64,000 nt of DNA, taken from positions 124,001 to 188,000 of the forward strand of contig NZ_JABVBB010000034.1 in the NCBI RefSeq assembly GCF_013346665.1, given 5' to 3'. The notes below the pieces were generated by a model. The model did no database searches, had not been told where the DNA came from, and saw only the letters and a list, made by a program, of their open reading frames with translations. The position numbers were made by a program, and so were the translations under genes. The DNA is from Sulfitobacter maritimus. GTDB lineage: Bacteria > Pseudomonadota > Alphaproteobacteria > Rhodobacterales > Rhodobacteraceae. Every line of letters starts with the position of its first letter. The stretch's first letter is position 1. Shown in pieces: positions 8,855 to 19,426 of this stretch.

Positions 8855-10054
8855 ATGGCACAGCCAGACCGCAAGGCAAAACCGCAATTCTCACAACCGG
8901 TGCGTCAGATTTCACTGATGCTGATCGTGCTGGCCCTGACCGGGGTGGGGGCGTTTCTGACGCTGCCCAGTGTCTTGCCGATCTTTGCCGCGAACCCTTG
9001 GCTGAACGGCGTCATCATCTTCGTTTTCGTTGTTGGTGTGCTGGCTTGTTTCTATCAGGTCACGCAGTTGATCGGCTCGGTGCGCTGGATCGAAAACTTC
9101 GCCTCTGACAACCCTGTGCCGGACACGGTCGCGCCGCAACTGCTGGCGCCTTTGGCCTCGCTCTTGCGCCAGCGCGGGGCGCGGATGCAGGTCAGCCCGA
9201 CCTCGACCCGCTCGATCCTCGATTCCGTCGCATCGCGTATCGATGAAGTGCGCGAAATCACGCGTTATATCGTCAATATGCTGATCTTCCTTGGGTTGCT
9301 CGGCACCTTTTATGGGCTGGCGACAACGGTGCCTGCGGTGGTTGATACGATCCGGTCCCTCGCGCCGGGGGATGGGGAGGCGGGTGTTGACGTCTTTGGA
9401 CGCCTGATGACCGGGCTAGAGGCGCAGTTGGGCGGCATGGGCGTGGCCTTTGGCTCATCGCTTCTAGGCCTTGCCGGGTCGCTAGTAGTCGGTCTGCTGG
9501 AACTCTTCGCGGGCCACGGGCAAAACCGGTTCTACCAAGAGCTTGAAGACTGGCTTAGCTCGATCACCCGTGTTGGTCTCACCACAGGGGATGAGGCCAA
9601 CGACCACAACGTCATGGCGGCGGTCATGGATCAGATGGTCGAGCAGATGGGTGAATTGCAGCAGATGTTCACCCAATCCGATGTCAGCCGCTCGATGGTG
9701 GACGACAAACTGGGCAAGCTTGCGGATGCCGTAGACCGGATGACCACCCGGATGGAGCGCCCCGACCCCTCCAGCGCCGCGCTAGAGCGTGTGGCCGAGG
9801 GGCAGGAGCGGCTGGTAGCCGTGCTGGAAGGCCAGAGCACCGGCGAAGGGATCGACGCGGAAAGCCGGATGCGGCTGCGGTCCATTGACGTTCAAATGCT
9901 GCGTATCCTTGAAGAGATTTCGGCGGGACGTCAGGAAACGATGGCCGAACTGCGTAAGGACATCTCGCTGCTCGCTAAGGCGCTGTCAGGCGCGCGGGGG
10001 GGTGACGTTCGACGGTCCCGGGATGGCTTAAACTCCGGTGGCGGGGAGCGCTAA
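8855..10054 (+). CDS. MotA/TolQ/ExbB-type proton-channel protein
   Basis: 399-residue inner-membrane protein with hydrophobic segments at about 18-38, 51-72, 138-160 and 193-218. The last two carry the MotA/ExbB core (FLGLLGTFYGLATTVP and GMGVAFGSSLLGLAGSLVVG), followed by about 170 cytoplasmic, helical residues. In this superfamily five such subunits surround two MotB/ExbD/ZorB-type subunits and use ion flow to drive work in the envelope. The partner gene starts two bases downstream. It is not a flagellar motA (no flagellar genes nearby) and not a tol-pal locus. The overall plan resembles ZorA of Zorya defence systems, but no ZorC, ZorD or ZorE gene is present. Confidence 0.85.
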   Translation: MAQPDRKAKPQFSQPVRQISLMLIVLALTGVGAFLTLPSVLPIFAANPWLNGVIIFVFVVGVLACFYQVTQLIGSVRWIENFASDNPVPDTVAPQLLAPLASLLRQRGARMQVSPTSTRSILDSVASRIDEVREITRYIVNMLIFLGLLGTFYGLATTVPAVVDTIRSLAPGDGEAGVDVFGRLMTGLEAQLGGMGVAFGSSLLGLAGSLVVGLLELFAGHGQNRFYQELEDWLSSITRVGLTTGDEANDHNVMAAVMDQMVEQMGELQQMFTQSDVSRSMVDDKLGKLADAVDRMTTRMERPDPSSAALERVAEGQERLVAVLEGQSTGEGIDAESRMRLRSIDVQMLRILEEISAGRQETMAELRKDISLLAKALSGARGGDVRRSRDGLNSGGGER

Positions 10055-10055
10055 T

Positions 10056-12014
10056 ATGGCGCTTTCCCGGCGGACTGGCACTCGGTTTCAGGGGTCGATC
10101 TGGCCCGGTTTCGTAGATGCGATGACCGGTCTACTGCTTGTGCTGATGTTCGTGCTGACCATCTTTATGGTGGTGCAATTCGTGCTTACAGAACGGATTA
10201 GCGGGCAGGAAAGCGAGCTGAATGATCTGGCCGGGGAGGTCGCGGCTCTGGCGCAGGCTCTGGGTGTCGAGGAACGCTCAAACGCCCGGTTGGAAGCGCG
10301 GTTAGGCGCGCTGAATGCCACGCTCAACGACACCCGCGCGCAGGTCTCGCGGCAGGAGGCGGTGATCGCTGATCTGACCGCTGAACGCGACGAGCAGGAT
10401 GCGGCTTTGCGTGCAGCGGAGACCGAGATCACCGGATTTGAAGCCCGCGTCGCAGCCCTTTTGGCGTCACAAGCCGAAGACCGGGAGCAGATTGGCCGAT
10501 TAGAAGACCGAGAGGCGGCATTGCTGACCGAGCAGCAAGCGCTCAACAGCGCGTTGGCCGCTGCACGTGATGAGATCGATGCACAGGCCGAAACCGCGCG
10601 TCTGGCCGCCGCGAAACGCGAAGCGCTCGACGCCTTGGTCGCTGATCTGCGCGCCCAGAATGCCGAAACCGAGGCAGAGGTTGCCGCGCTGAATACACAG
10701 GTGGCCGAGGCCGAAGCTGCCTTGAGCGACGAGGAAGCAGCCCGGCTCGCAGAAGCCGCTGCGGCCCAAGCGCTGCGAGAAAAGCTTGAGAATGCGGACG
10801 CAGAACTCACCGCGATGACCTTGGCGCTGGAGACGCAGCGCAAGAAGGCGGAGGACACTTTGACTTTGCTGGCTGCAGCGCGGGCAGCGGAAAGCGATCT
10901 TGATACGCAATTGGCTGCGGCGCTCCTGCGGATGGAGAACCTTGCACAGACGCGCGAGGAATTGGATGCGGAACGTGCCACTCTACGCGCGCAGCAGGAG
11001 ACACTCAGCGCGCAACTGGAGGCCGCCGAAGGCACAGAGGGCGAGCTGCGCGCAAAGTTGGCACAGGCAGAGATCACCGAGACAGAATTGAACACAAAGC
11101 TAGCCGACGCATTAAGCCGGGTTCAGCAGTTGGAAGCGCAGGGCGAAGCGCTTGCCGAAGATCAGACGACGTTGCGTGACAAGCTAGCTCAGGCGTTGGC
11201 CGCCAAGCTGGCCGCCGAAACGCTGGCCGAAGACAAAAGCACCGCCGCTGAACGGCGCGCCGCATTGCTGGCGCAAGCCGAGCAAACGCTGTCCCAAGAG
11301 AAAGCCATAAGTGCGGAGGCGCAGCGTCAGACTGAATTGCTCAACCAGCAGGTCGCGGAACTGCGTGCGCAATTGGGCAATCTACAAGCGCTTTTGGACG
11401 ATGCAGTGGCACGCGACGCGGCAAAATCGGTCGAGCTGCAATCGCTGGGGTCGGAGTTGAATACCGCGCTGGCACGGGTGGCGGCCGAAGAGCGGCGCCG
11501 GGCTGAACTGGAAGCCGCCGAGCGCAAACGGCTGGAAGAGGAAACCAAAGACCTTGCCCAATACCGCTCCGAATTCTTTGGCAGACTCCGCAACCTACTG
11601 GGCAACCAAGAGGGCGTGCGGATCGAAGGCGACCGGTTTGTTTTCTCTTCCGAAGTGCTCTTTGCGCCGGGCAGCGCGGTGTTGTCGCAAGAAGGTCAGG
11701 GTGAGATCGCCAAGGTCGCGGGAATTTTGCGCAGCGTGGTCGATGACATCCCGGCGGAGATTGACTGGGTGATCCGGGTGGACGGGCATACGGATAACGT
11801 GCCGCTGTCGGGCCGGGGCGAATTTGCTGACAACTGGGAATTGAGCCAAGCGCGGGCCTTGTCGGTCGTGAAATATATGGTCAATTTCCTCGGCATCGCG
11901 CCAGATCGCCTGGCCGCGAATGGCTTTGGTCAGTATCAACCGGTCGCCAGTGGCAATACCGAAGCGGCCAGAGCGCAGAACCGACGGATTGAGTTGAAGT
12001 TCACCGAAAAGTAA
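10056..12014 (+). CDS. OmpA/MotB-like protein with long coiled coil
   Basis: 652 residues in three parts. A short cytoplasmic end leads into one membrane helix (about 23-45) preceded by Asp21 in FVDAMTGLLLVLMF, matching the ion-binding Asp of MotB, ExbD and ZorB. Then come about 450 residues of Ala/Glu/Leu/Arg-rich heptads (continuous coiled coil). A C-terminal OmpA-like peptidoglycan-binding domain follows (about 530-652) with RVDGHTDNVPL, NWELSQARALS and NRRIELKF. The start is the ATG after GGGGAGCG. It forms a two-gene unit with the upstream channel gene and probably links ion flux to the cell wall across the periplasm. Its biological output is unknown. Confidence 0.85.
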   Translation: MALSRRTGTRFQGSIWPGFVDAMTGLLLVLMFVLTIFMVVQFVLTERISGQESELNDLAGEVAALAQALGVEERSNARLEARLGALNATLNDTRAQVSRQEAVIADLTAERDEQDAALRAAETEITGFEARVAALLASQAEDREQIGRLEDREAALLTEQQALNSALAAARDEIDAQAETARLAAAKREALDALVADLRAQNAETEAEVAALNTQVAEAEAALSDEEAARLAEAAAAQALREKLENADAELTAMTLALETQRKKAEDTLTLLAAARAAESDLDTQLAAALLRMENLAQTREELDAERATLRAQQETLSAQLEAAEGTEGELRAKLAQAEITETELNTKLADALSRVQQLEAQGEALAEDQTTLRDKLAQALAAKLAAETLAEDKSTAAERRAALLAQAEQTLSQEKAISAEAQRQTELLNQQVAELRAQLGNLQALLDDAVARDAAKSVELQSLGSELNTALARVAAEERRRAELEAAERKRLEEETKDLAQYRSEFFGRLRNLLGNQEGVRIEGDRFVFSSEVLFAPGSAVLSQEGQGEIAKVAGILRSVVDDIPAEIDWVIRVDGHTDNVPLSGRGEFADNWELSQARALSVVKYMVNFLGIAPDRLAANGFGQYQPVASGNTEAARAQNRRIELKFTEK

Positions 12015-12970
12015 TCAACGCAGGGTAATGTCGCACGGCGGGTATCAATGACCGCGCCTTCGCGCAGCAGCGTTGCTGTTCCTTCGTAGACACCGGCGGG
12101 CCAAACCTCGGCGTGCCGCTTCTTGCCGATGGCGCGAAAGGACTGCGCCTGCGGTTTGCTCATGACGATGTCTTTCTCGATTACATCGCCTTCCGGTCCG
12201 GTCAGACGCAGACGCAAGATGTCGCCTTTGTGCGTCCCATAGCTGAAGCCAAATACCACAAGCGCCGGGGCCGTGGTGGGCAGGACGCGGCTGTCTGCAA
12301 CGCCCGCCTTGATTGCTTCGTAGTCAGGGACGTGGTCAGCAAAGCCAAGCGCAATCAGACCGCCGGGCAGGTAGGGCGGCAGGTCCTGCCAAAGCGGAGC
12401 GCGAACGGGCTTGCCGCAGGCCAGTGCGCGGTCAGGGGCGAAGGGATCGACAGGCTCGCCGTGGTGTCGCAGGGACAAATGCAGATGCGGGAAGCCAGCT
12501 TTGCCAGATTGCCCCACTTGCCCAATCGCATCGCCAGAGGCGACGTGCTGACCCTGTGACACTTGGACCGACCCCTGCTTCAGGTGGCAATACTGGCTTT
12601 CCCAACCGTCTCCGTGATCAATAACAACTCCATTGCCGCATTCACGGTCCCCAACCTTGACCAGCGGCAGACCGTCTTCCATCCCATCACGCAACCCTTT
12701 TACAACCCCGGCCGCTGCGGCGCGTACCGTTACACCGGCAAGCATGGCGGCGGTGTTGGGCAGGGCGAAATCGGTGCCCTTATGGCCGTTGTAGGTCAGC
12801 CCCGCGCAGCGGTAGTCAACCGCACCGGGGCCGGGGTCTCGGTCCATATATTGTTGGATGTGGCAATCTTGCCCAAGGGTGCAATCCAGCGGAAAAGCCA
12901 GTTGCAGATCCTCCGCCAGCACAGGGCCGGCGGAGGTTAAGATCAGGGCCAGCGCGGCCCTGAGGATCAT
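11936..12970 (-). CDS. M23 family metallopeptidase, exported
   Basis: Predicted periplasmic peptidoglycan endopeptidase or an inactive LytM-type regulator. It has a signal peptide (LALILTSAGPVLAEDL) and an M23 domain with zinc-ligand motifs HKGTDFALP and, later, HLHLSLRHHG. The start overlaps the clpA stop by four bases (ATGA). The C-terminus as read runs 79 bases into the opposite-strand OmpA-like gene. A single-base shift near 12030-12050 would end it at 12015 with DITLR-stop, exactly beside the other gene, so a frameshift or sequencing error is likely there. Confidence 0.85.
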   Translation of the reverse strand: MILRAALALILTSAGPVLAEDLQLAFPLDCTLGQDCHIQQYMDRDPGPGAVDYRCAGLTYNGHKGTDFALPNTAAMLAGVTVRAAAAGVVKGLRDGMEDGLPLVKVGDRECGNGVVIDHGDGWESQYCHLKQGSVQVSQGQHVASGDAIGQVGQSGKAGFPHLHLSLRHHGEPVDPFAPDRALACGKPVRAPLWQDLPPYLPGGLIALGFADHVPDYEAIKAGVADSRVLPTTAPALVVFGFSYGTHKGDILRLRLTGPEGDVIEKDIVMSKPQAQSFRAIGKKRHAEVWPAGVYEGTATLLREGAVIDTRRATLPCVDYFSVNFNSIRRFCALAASVLPLATG

Positions 12971-15288
12971 TCAGCGGTTAGCAGCGGCGGTCGGTCGCCA
13001 GAGAGCCGCTTGCTTTCGACGCCAAGAACTTCGAGCGTCAGCTCGCCATCCTTGGCGTCCACCTTGACCACGCCGCCTTTGGCGAGTTTGCCGAACAGCA
13101 ATTCCTCAGCCAATGGCTTTTTGATGTGCTCTTGGATCACGCGGCCCAAGGGGCGGGCGCCCATTTTGTCGTCGTAGCCCTTGTCGGCCAGCCATTCGGC
13201 AGCTTTCTTGCTAAGCTCAATGGTCACGTTGCGGTCCATCAGTTGCGCTTCGAGCTGCAGCACGAACTTCTCGACCACCCGCAAGATCACCGATTTCGGC
13301 AGCGGCGCGAAGGAGATCACCGCGTCCAGACGGTTGCGGAACTCCGGCGTGAAGGTCCGCTCAATCGCGGCGGTGTCCTCACCTGTGCGCCGGTCGCGGC
13401 CAAAGCCGACGGCCGCTTTGGCCTGTTCGGAGGCGCCCGCGTTGGAGGTCATGATCAACACCACATTTCGGAAATCCACCGTGCGGCCGTTGTGGTCGGT
13501 CAGCTTGCCGTGGTCCATCACCTGCAACAGGATGTTGTAGACGTCCGGGTGGGCCTTCTCCATCTCATCCAGCAGCAGCACGCAATGCGGATGCTGGTCG
13601 ACGCCGTCCGTCAGCATGCCACCTTGGTCAAAACCGACATAGCCCGGAGGCGCACCGATCAGGCGGGACACGGCGTGTTTCTCCATATACTCCGACATGT
13701 CGAAACGCAGCAATTCAACGCCCAAGGTATCCGCCAGTTGCTTCGCGACCTCGGTTTTACCCACGCCAGTTGGCCCCGCGAACAAGTAGTTGCCGATGGG
13801 CTTATCCGGCTCGCGGAGCCCCGCGCGGGCCAGTTTGATCGCCGAACTGAGCGCGACGATGGCGTCGTCCTGACCAAAGACCACCCGCTTGAGCGAGCTT
13901 TCCAGATCCTTCAGCACCACCACATCGTCTTTGCTGACGTTCTTCGGCGGAATGCGGGCGATCTTGGCCACCACGGCCTCAACCTCCTTGGTGCCGATGG
14001 TCTTGCGGCGCTTGGAGGCGGCCACGAGATGCTGTGCGGCACCGGCTTCGTCGATCACGTCGATCGCGGAGTCAGGCAGTTTGCGATCGTTGATATAACG
14101 ATGCGCCAGTTCCACCGAGGTTTTGATCGCATCGGAGGTGTATTTGACGCTGTGATGCTCCTCGAAATAGGGCTTGAGACCCTTGAGGATCTTGGTGGCA
14201 TCTTCGACCGAAGGCTCAGACACGTCGATCTTTTGGAACCGGCGGGAGAGAGCGCGGTCCTTCTCGAAGTGTTGGCGGAACTCCTTGTACGTGGTGGAGC
14301 CCATGGTGCGCAGTTTGCCGCCCTGAAGCGCGGGTTTCAGAAGGTTGGAGGCATCCATCGCACCGCCTGATGTGGCGCCAGCGCCGATCACGGTGTGGAT
14401 CTCGTCGATGAAAAGCACCGCGTCTTTATGCTCTTCGAGCTCGGTCACGACGGCTTTCAGGCGTTCCTCAAAGTCACCACGGTAGCGGGTACCGGCAAGC
14501 AACGCGCCCATGTCGAGCGAGTAGATCGTTGTCTTCGACAGAACCTCTGGCGTTTCACCGGCAACGATCTTGCGCGCCAGCCCTTCGGCAATGGCGGTTT
14601 TGCCCACGCCCGGATCACCCACCAGCAGCGGGTTGTTCTTCCGGCGACGGCAGAGCACTTGGATACAGCGTTCCACTTCGCCCTCGCGGCCAATCAGCGG
14701 GTCAATGTCGCCTTCGCGAGATTTGGCGTTAAGGTCCACGCAGTATTTCGCCAGCGCGGATTCCTTCTTGTCGCCGTCGGTCACACCTTGGGCTTCTTCT
14801 TCATGCTCCGGCGCGCCGGCGACGGGGCGAGATTCCCCATAGGCTGGGTCCTTGGCGACGCCATGTGCAATGAAGTTTACCGCATCGTAACGGGTCATAT
14901 CCTGCTCCTGCAGGAAGTAGGCCGCGTTGCTTTCACGCTCAGCAAAGATCGCGACGAGCACATTGGCTCCGGTCACTTCGGTCCGGCCTGAAGATTGCAC
15001 GTGGATTGCGGCACGTTGAATCACGCGCTGGAAGGCAGCAGTTGGCACGGCTTCGGAGCCGTCAATGTCGGTGACGAGGTTGCTCAGATCGTCGTCCACG
15101 AACTCAACCAGCGTATCGCGCAGATCAGAGACGTCGACCGAACAGGCTTTCATAACCTGAACCGCGTCAGGCTCATCCAGCAGGGCCAACAGCAGGTGTT
15201 CCAGCGTGGCGAATTCATGACGGCGGGCATTGGCCAACGCAAGGGCTGCGTGGATTGCCTGCTCAAGTGTAGTCGAGAATGAAGGCAC
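12967..15288 (-). CDS. clpA: ATP-dependent Clp protease ATP-binding subunit ClpA
   Basis: AAA+ unfoldase that feeds substrates to ClpP. The 773 residues show the N-terminal Clp repeat domain (about 1-150), a first AAA module with Walker A GDPGVGKTAIAEGLA and Walker B VLFIDEIHT, and a second with GPTGVGKTEVAKQLA and VLLLDEMEKAHP. A linker without the long ClpB-type middle coiled coil identifies it as ClpA. No clpS is seen upstream. A 14-bp palindrome lies about 36 bases before the start. The M23 gene follows with overlapping codons. Confidence 0.96.
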   Translation of the reverse strand: MPSFSTTLEQAIHAALALANARRHEFATLEHLLLALLDEPDAVQVMKACSVDVSDLRDTLVEFVDDDLSNLVTDIDGSEAVPTAAFQRVIQRAAIHVQSSGRTEVTGANVLVAIFAERESNAAYFLQEQDMTRYDAVNFIAHGVAKDPAYGESRPVAGAPEHEEEAQGVTDGDKKESALAKYCVDLNAKSREGDIDPLIGREGEVERCIQVLCRRRKNNPLLVGDPGVGKTAIAEGLARKIVAGETPEVLSKTTIYSLDMGALLAGTRYRGDFEERLKAVVTELEEHKDAVLFIDEIHTVIGAGATSGGAMDASNLLKPALQGGKLRTMGSTTYKEFRQHFEKDRALSRRFQKIDVSEPSVEDATKILKGLKPYFEEHHSVKYTSDAIKTSVELAHRYINDRKLPDSAIDVIDEAGAAQHLVAASKRRKTIGTKEVEAVVAKIARIPPKNVSKDDVVVLKDLESSLKRVVFGQDDAIVALSSAIKLARAGLREPDKPIGNYLFAGPTGVGKTEVAKQLADTLGVELLRFDMSEYMEKHAVSRLIGAPPGYVGFDQGGMLTDGVDQHPHCVLLLDEMEKAHPDVYNILLQVMDHGKLTDHNGRTVDFRNVVLIMTSNAGASEQAKAAVGFGRDRRTGEDTAAIERTFTPEFRNRLDAVISFAPLPKSVILRVVEKFVLQLEAQLMDRNVTIELSKKAAEWLADKGYDDKMGARPLGRVIQEHIKKPLAEELLFGKLAKGGVVKVDAKDGELTLEVLGVESKRLSGDRPPLLTAE

Positions 15289-15323
15289 GGGCGTGCTCCT
15301 TTTCGATCGGGGTCGGTGAGGTT

Positions 15324-15337
15324 CTGAGATATCTCAG
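15324..15337. promoter_or_regulatory. 14-bp palindrome upstream of clpA
   Basis: CTGAGATATCTCAG is a perfect palindrome about 36 bases upstream of the clpA start codon. It could be an operator or a leader hairpin; I do not recognise it as the site of a named regulator. The rest of the 175-base clpA/gloB gap shows no clear promoter. Confidence 0.4.
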
Positions 15338-15463
15338 GCCCCGGTCCGACCATGGCCTCATAGTATTAGAGTTTGGTTGATCATGGCACATCTTCAAGAA
15401 GATTCTGGTCCGAATCGGTCACATTTGCCGTGAGCGAGGACTTTGAGCCATGATTGCAGGCAC

Positions 15464-16231
15464 TCAGAACTGGTCTTTGCGCCTGCGGATTTCGGTAAAC
15501 ACTTCCGTGTCGGTGGCGTCTGGCATCCCCAGTGTGGCGCGGATGGCGGGATCGCCGGGGCGCAGGAAGGGATTGGTTTCTAGTTCCAGTGAAAGCGGCG
15601 AGGGGACGGTGGGGCGGCCTGCATCGCGGGCAGTCTTAATGTCCTTGGCCCTAGATATAAGTGCGGCATTGTCTGGATCAACGGTAAGTGCGAATTTTGC
15701 ATTGGCGGCGGTGTACTCATGACCGGAACAGATCGTCGTATCGCCGGGCAGGGCGGCCAGTTTTTGTAGACTCTCCCACATCTGCGCGGGAGTGCCTTCG
15801 AACAGACGGCCACAGCCGAGCGCCATCAGGCTGTCGGCTGTGAAGGCGGTTTTGGCCTTCGGGACATGAAAGGCGATATGGCCGACGGTATGGCCCGAGA
15901 CATCAAGCACCTCGCCCTTCAGCGTTCCAAGATCAATGCTGTCGCCCTCCGTCACTTCGCGGTCAAGCGGGGGGAGCCGGTGGACATCAGCCTTGGCGCC
16001 GATCACCTCGGCAGAGAAGCGGGTGAGCACCTCGGCCAGCCCTTGCACGTGGTCGGGGTGGTGATGGGTCAACCAGACTTGGCTCAGGCTCCAGCCGCGG
16101 CGGTCAAGTTCTGCCATGATCGGCGCGGCCTCGGGCACGTCGATAAGTGCCACCGCGCCGCTGTCATGGTCACGCAGCAAAAAGGCGTAGTTGTCCGACA
16201 GACAGGGAATCGTGACCAGATCAAAGGCCAT
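15464..16231 (-). CDS. gloB: Hydroxyacylglutathione hydrolase (glyoxalase II)
   Basis: Hydrolyses S-lactoylglutathione to lactate and glutathione, completing methylglyoxal detoxification. The 255-residue metallo-beta-lactamase fold shows the two-metal motif LTHHHPDHVQGL, the later SGHTVGHIAFH, the FTADSLMALGCGRLFEG motif with its metal Asp, and the C-terminal SGHEYTAANAKF typical of glyoxalase II. The R-A-IRATLG-x-x-D tail is also standard. It is divergent from the methyltransferase gene. Confidence 0.95.
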   Translation of the reverse strand: MAFDLVTIPCLSDNYAFLLRDHDSGAVALIDVPEAAPIMAELDRRGWSLSQVWLTHHHPDHVQGLAEVLTRFSAEVIGAKADVHRLPPLDREVTEGDSIDLGTLKGEVLDVSGHTVGHIAFHVPKAKTAFTADSLMALGCGRLFEGTPAQMWESLQKLAALPGDTTICSGHEYTAANAKFALTVDPDNAALISRAKDIKTARDAGRPTVPSPLSLELETNPFLRPGDPAIRATLGMPDATDTEVFTEIRRRKDQF

Positions 16232-16294
16232 GGCGTCTTACCTCGCTGTGTTGTTATGCTGAGATCAGAGTGACACTCACCAGGGCGGGCTGCA

Positions 16295-17041
16295 ATGCAT
16301 CTTGATGTACAGGATCTGCGCAATTTCTACTATCGCAGCGCGTTGGGCCGTGCGGCGCAGAAATCCCTGCGCGGGCGGTTGTTGGAGCTTTGGCCCGAGG
16401 CGAAGGGCCAGACGGTGGTGGGCTTTGGCTTTGCCGCACCGCTGCTGCGGCCCTATCTGGCGGATGCACGGCGGGTGATGGTCTTGATGCCCGGCCCGCA
16501 GGGGGTGATGCCTTGGCCCGCGGGGATGCCGAATACATCGGTACTAACCGAAGAAACGCTTTGGCCGGTCGAGACGGGGGCGGTGGACAAGCTGGTGTTG
16601 ATGCATGGGCTTGAGACATCAGAGCGGCCCAGTGAACTGCTCGACGAATGCTGGCGGGTGCTGGGGCCGGGGGGCAAGGCGCTGTTCATCGTGCCAAGCC
16701 GTGCGGGCATGTGGGCGCGGCGGGATCGCACGCCTTTTGGCTATGGGCGGCCCTATTCACCGGGGCAGTTGGAGACGCAGTTGCGCAAACACCAGTTCTT
16801 GCCCGAACGGCATCTCGGAGCGCTCTACCAGTTCCCTTCGCAGCAGCGAATCTGGATGAAATCTGCGCCTTTGTTCGAGAAGATTGGCCGGCAAATGCCC
16901 ACCATGATGGGGGGCGGCGCGATCATGGTAGAGGCGACCAAACTGGTATATCCTCCTCGTGGACGCCCGCAACGCACCCGCGCACGGCGCGCAATTGGCG
17001 TTTTGGAGGGCATGGCTGAGCCGCAGGCAAAGCCCGTTTGA
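16295..17041 (+). CDS. Class I SAM-dependent methyltransferase
   Basis: 248 residues with a degenerate class I methyltransferase core: [15 protein letters not shown] in place of the glycine-rich motif [12 protein letters not shown] around motif IV, and [20 protein letters not shown] for the post-motif strand. The region after residue 150 ([18 protein letters not shown]) is typical of a family often annotated only as methyltransferase-domain protein. The substrate is unknown. It shares a 63-base divergent promoter region with gloB; the shared control is an inference from position only. Confidence 0.8.
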   Translation: MHLDVQDLRNFYYRSALGRAAQKSLRGRLLELWPEAKGQTVVGFGFAAPLLRPYLADARRVMVLMPGPQGVMPWPAGMPNTSVLTEETLWPVETGAVDKLVLMHGLETSERPSELLDECWRVLGPGGKALFIVPSRAGMWARRDRTPFGYGRPYSPGQLETQLRKHQFLPERHLGALYQFPSQQRIWMKSAPLFEKIGRQMPTMMGGGAIMVEATKLVYPPRGRPQRTRARRAIGVLEGMAEPQAKPV

Positions 17042-17311
17042 CTGGAGGAACGATCAACAGATTCGCTTTTTTCTTTGCCTCTCCGCGCCGTGTTGACGCA
17101 GAAATCCACGGCCATGATGCTCTCTGCGCCACCCGGCCTTGTGCAATATTGCCGCGCACCGGAAGATTACCTGCCTATACTGTGTTGCCGGGCGCGAACC
17201 TGTCTGCTACATCGCCCCTGATTTAGACGTCTTGGGTAACTTCAAGCCGCGCCAACTGCTGGTGACGCGACATCTTCGCATATCCGGCGCTAATTGAACG
17301 AGAGGATGGAC

Positions 17312-17872
17312 GTGTCCGAACCTGCTTCCATTTCCACCGGTATCGCGGAACGCTACGCGACAGCCGTGTACGATCTGGCCCGCGAGGCCAATCAGGTCGA
17401 TGCCATTGAGGGCGACCTGACTGCGCTCGAAGCGGCACTGAACGACAGCGAAGATTTTCGCCGTCTGATCTCTTCGCCGCTCTATACCCGCGACCAGCAG
17501 GCGCAGGCGATCAAAGTGTTGGCCGACAAGATGGGTCTGACCAAAACTATGGTAAACACGTTGGCACTGATGGCGCAAAAACGTCGTCTGTTCGTGCTGC
17601 CGGCCCTGGTCAAAGCGCTGCGCGAGACGATTGCCGAAGCCAAGGGCGAGATCAGCGCGGACGTCACATCGGCCAAGGCGCTGACGAAGACGCAGTCGGA
17701 CAAGCTGATCAAGTCGCTTAACGCCTCCACCGGCAAAAAAGTATCACTTCATGCGACCGTTGATGAAAGCCTCATCGGCGGTCTTGTCGTCAAAGTGGGC
17801 TCGAAAATGATCGATACGTCGATCCGTTCCAAGCTCAATTCCCTCCAGAATGTAATGAAAGAGGTCGGATAA
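17312..17872 (+). CDS. atpH: F1F0 ATP synthase subunit delta
   Basis: Peripheral-stalk subunit joining F1 to the b subunits. It has 186 residues starting at a GTG (first residues MSEPASISTGIAERYATAVY) placed just after GAGAGGA; an ATG six bases upstream and a TTG at 17294 are alternatives. The C-terminus IDTSIRSKLNSLQNVM is typical. It opens the alphaproteobacterial atpHAGDC operon and its stop directly abuts atpA. F0 genes are not in this window; in this group they usually lie elsewhere. The 270 bases before it show no promoter I could call with confidence. Confidence 0.95.
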   Translation: MSEPASISTGIAERYATAVYDLAREANQVDAIEGDLTALEAALNDSEDFRRLISSPLYTRDQQAQAIKVLADKMGLTKTMVNTLALMAQKRRLFVLPALVKALRETIAEAKGEISADVTSAKALTKTQSDKLIKSLNASTGKKVSLHATVDESLIGGLVVKVGSKMIDTSIRSKLNSLQNVMKEVG

Positions 17873-19411
<1,539 letters not shown>

Positions 19412-19426
19412 ACGGGAGATAAGGCA

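Noticed and set aside
10088..11095. Ser/Ala-rich 335-residue frame opposite the coiled-coil gene
   Set aside because: The composition is what the complement of an Ala/Glu/Leu coiled coil gives.
8855..12014. Complete Zorya defence system
   Set aside because: Only ZorA- and ZorB-like architecture is present; no ZorC, ZorD helicase/nuclease or ZorE gene follows, and the neighbours are housekeeping genes.
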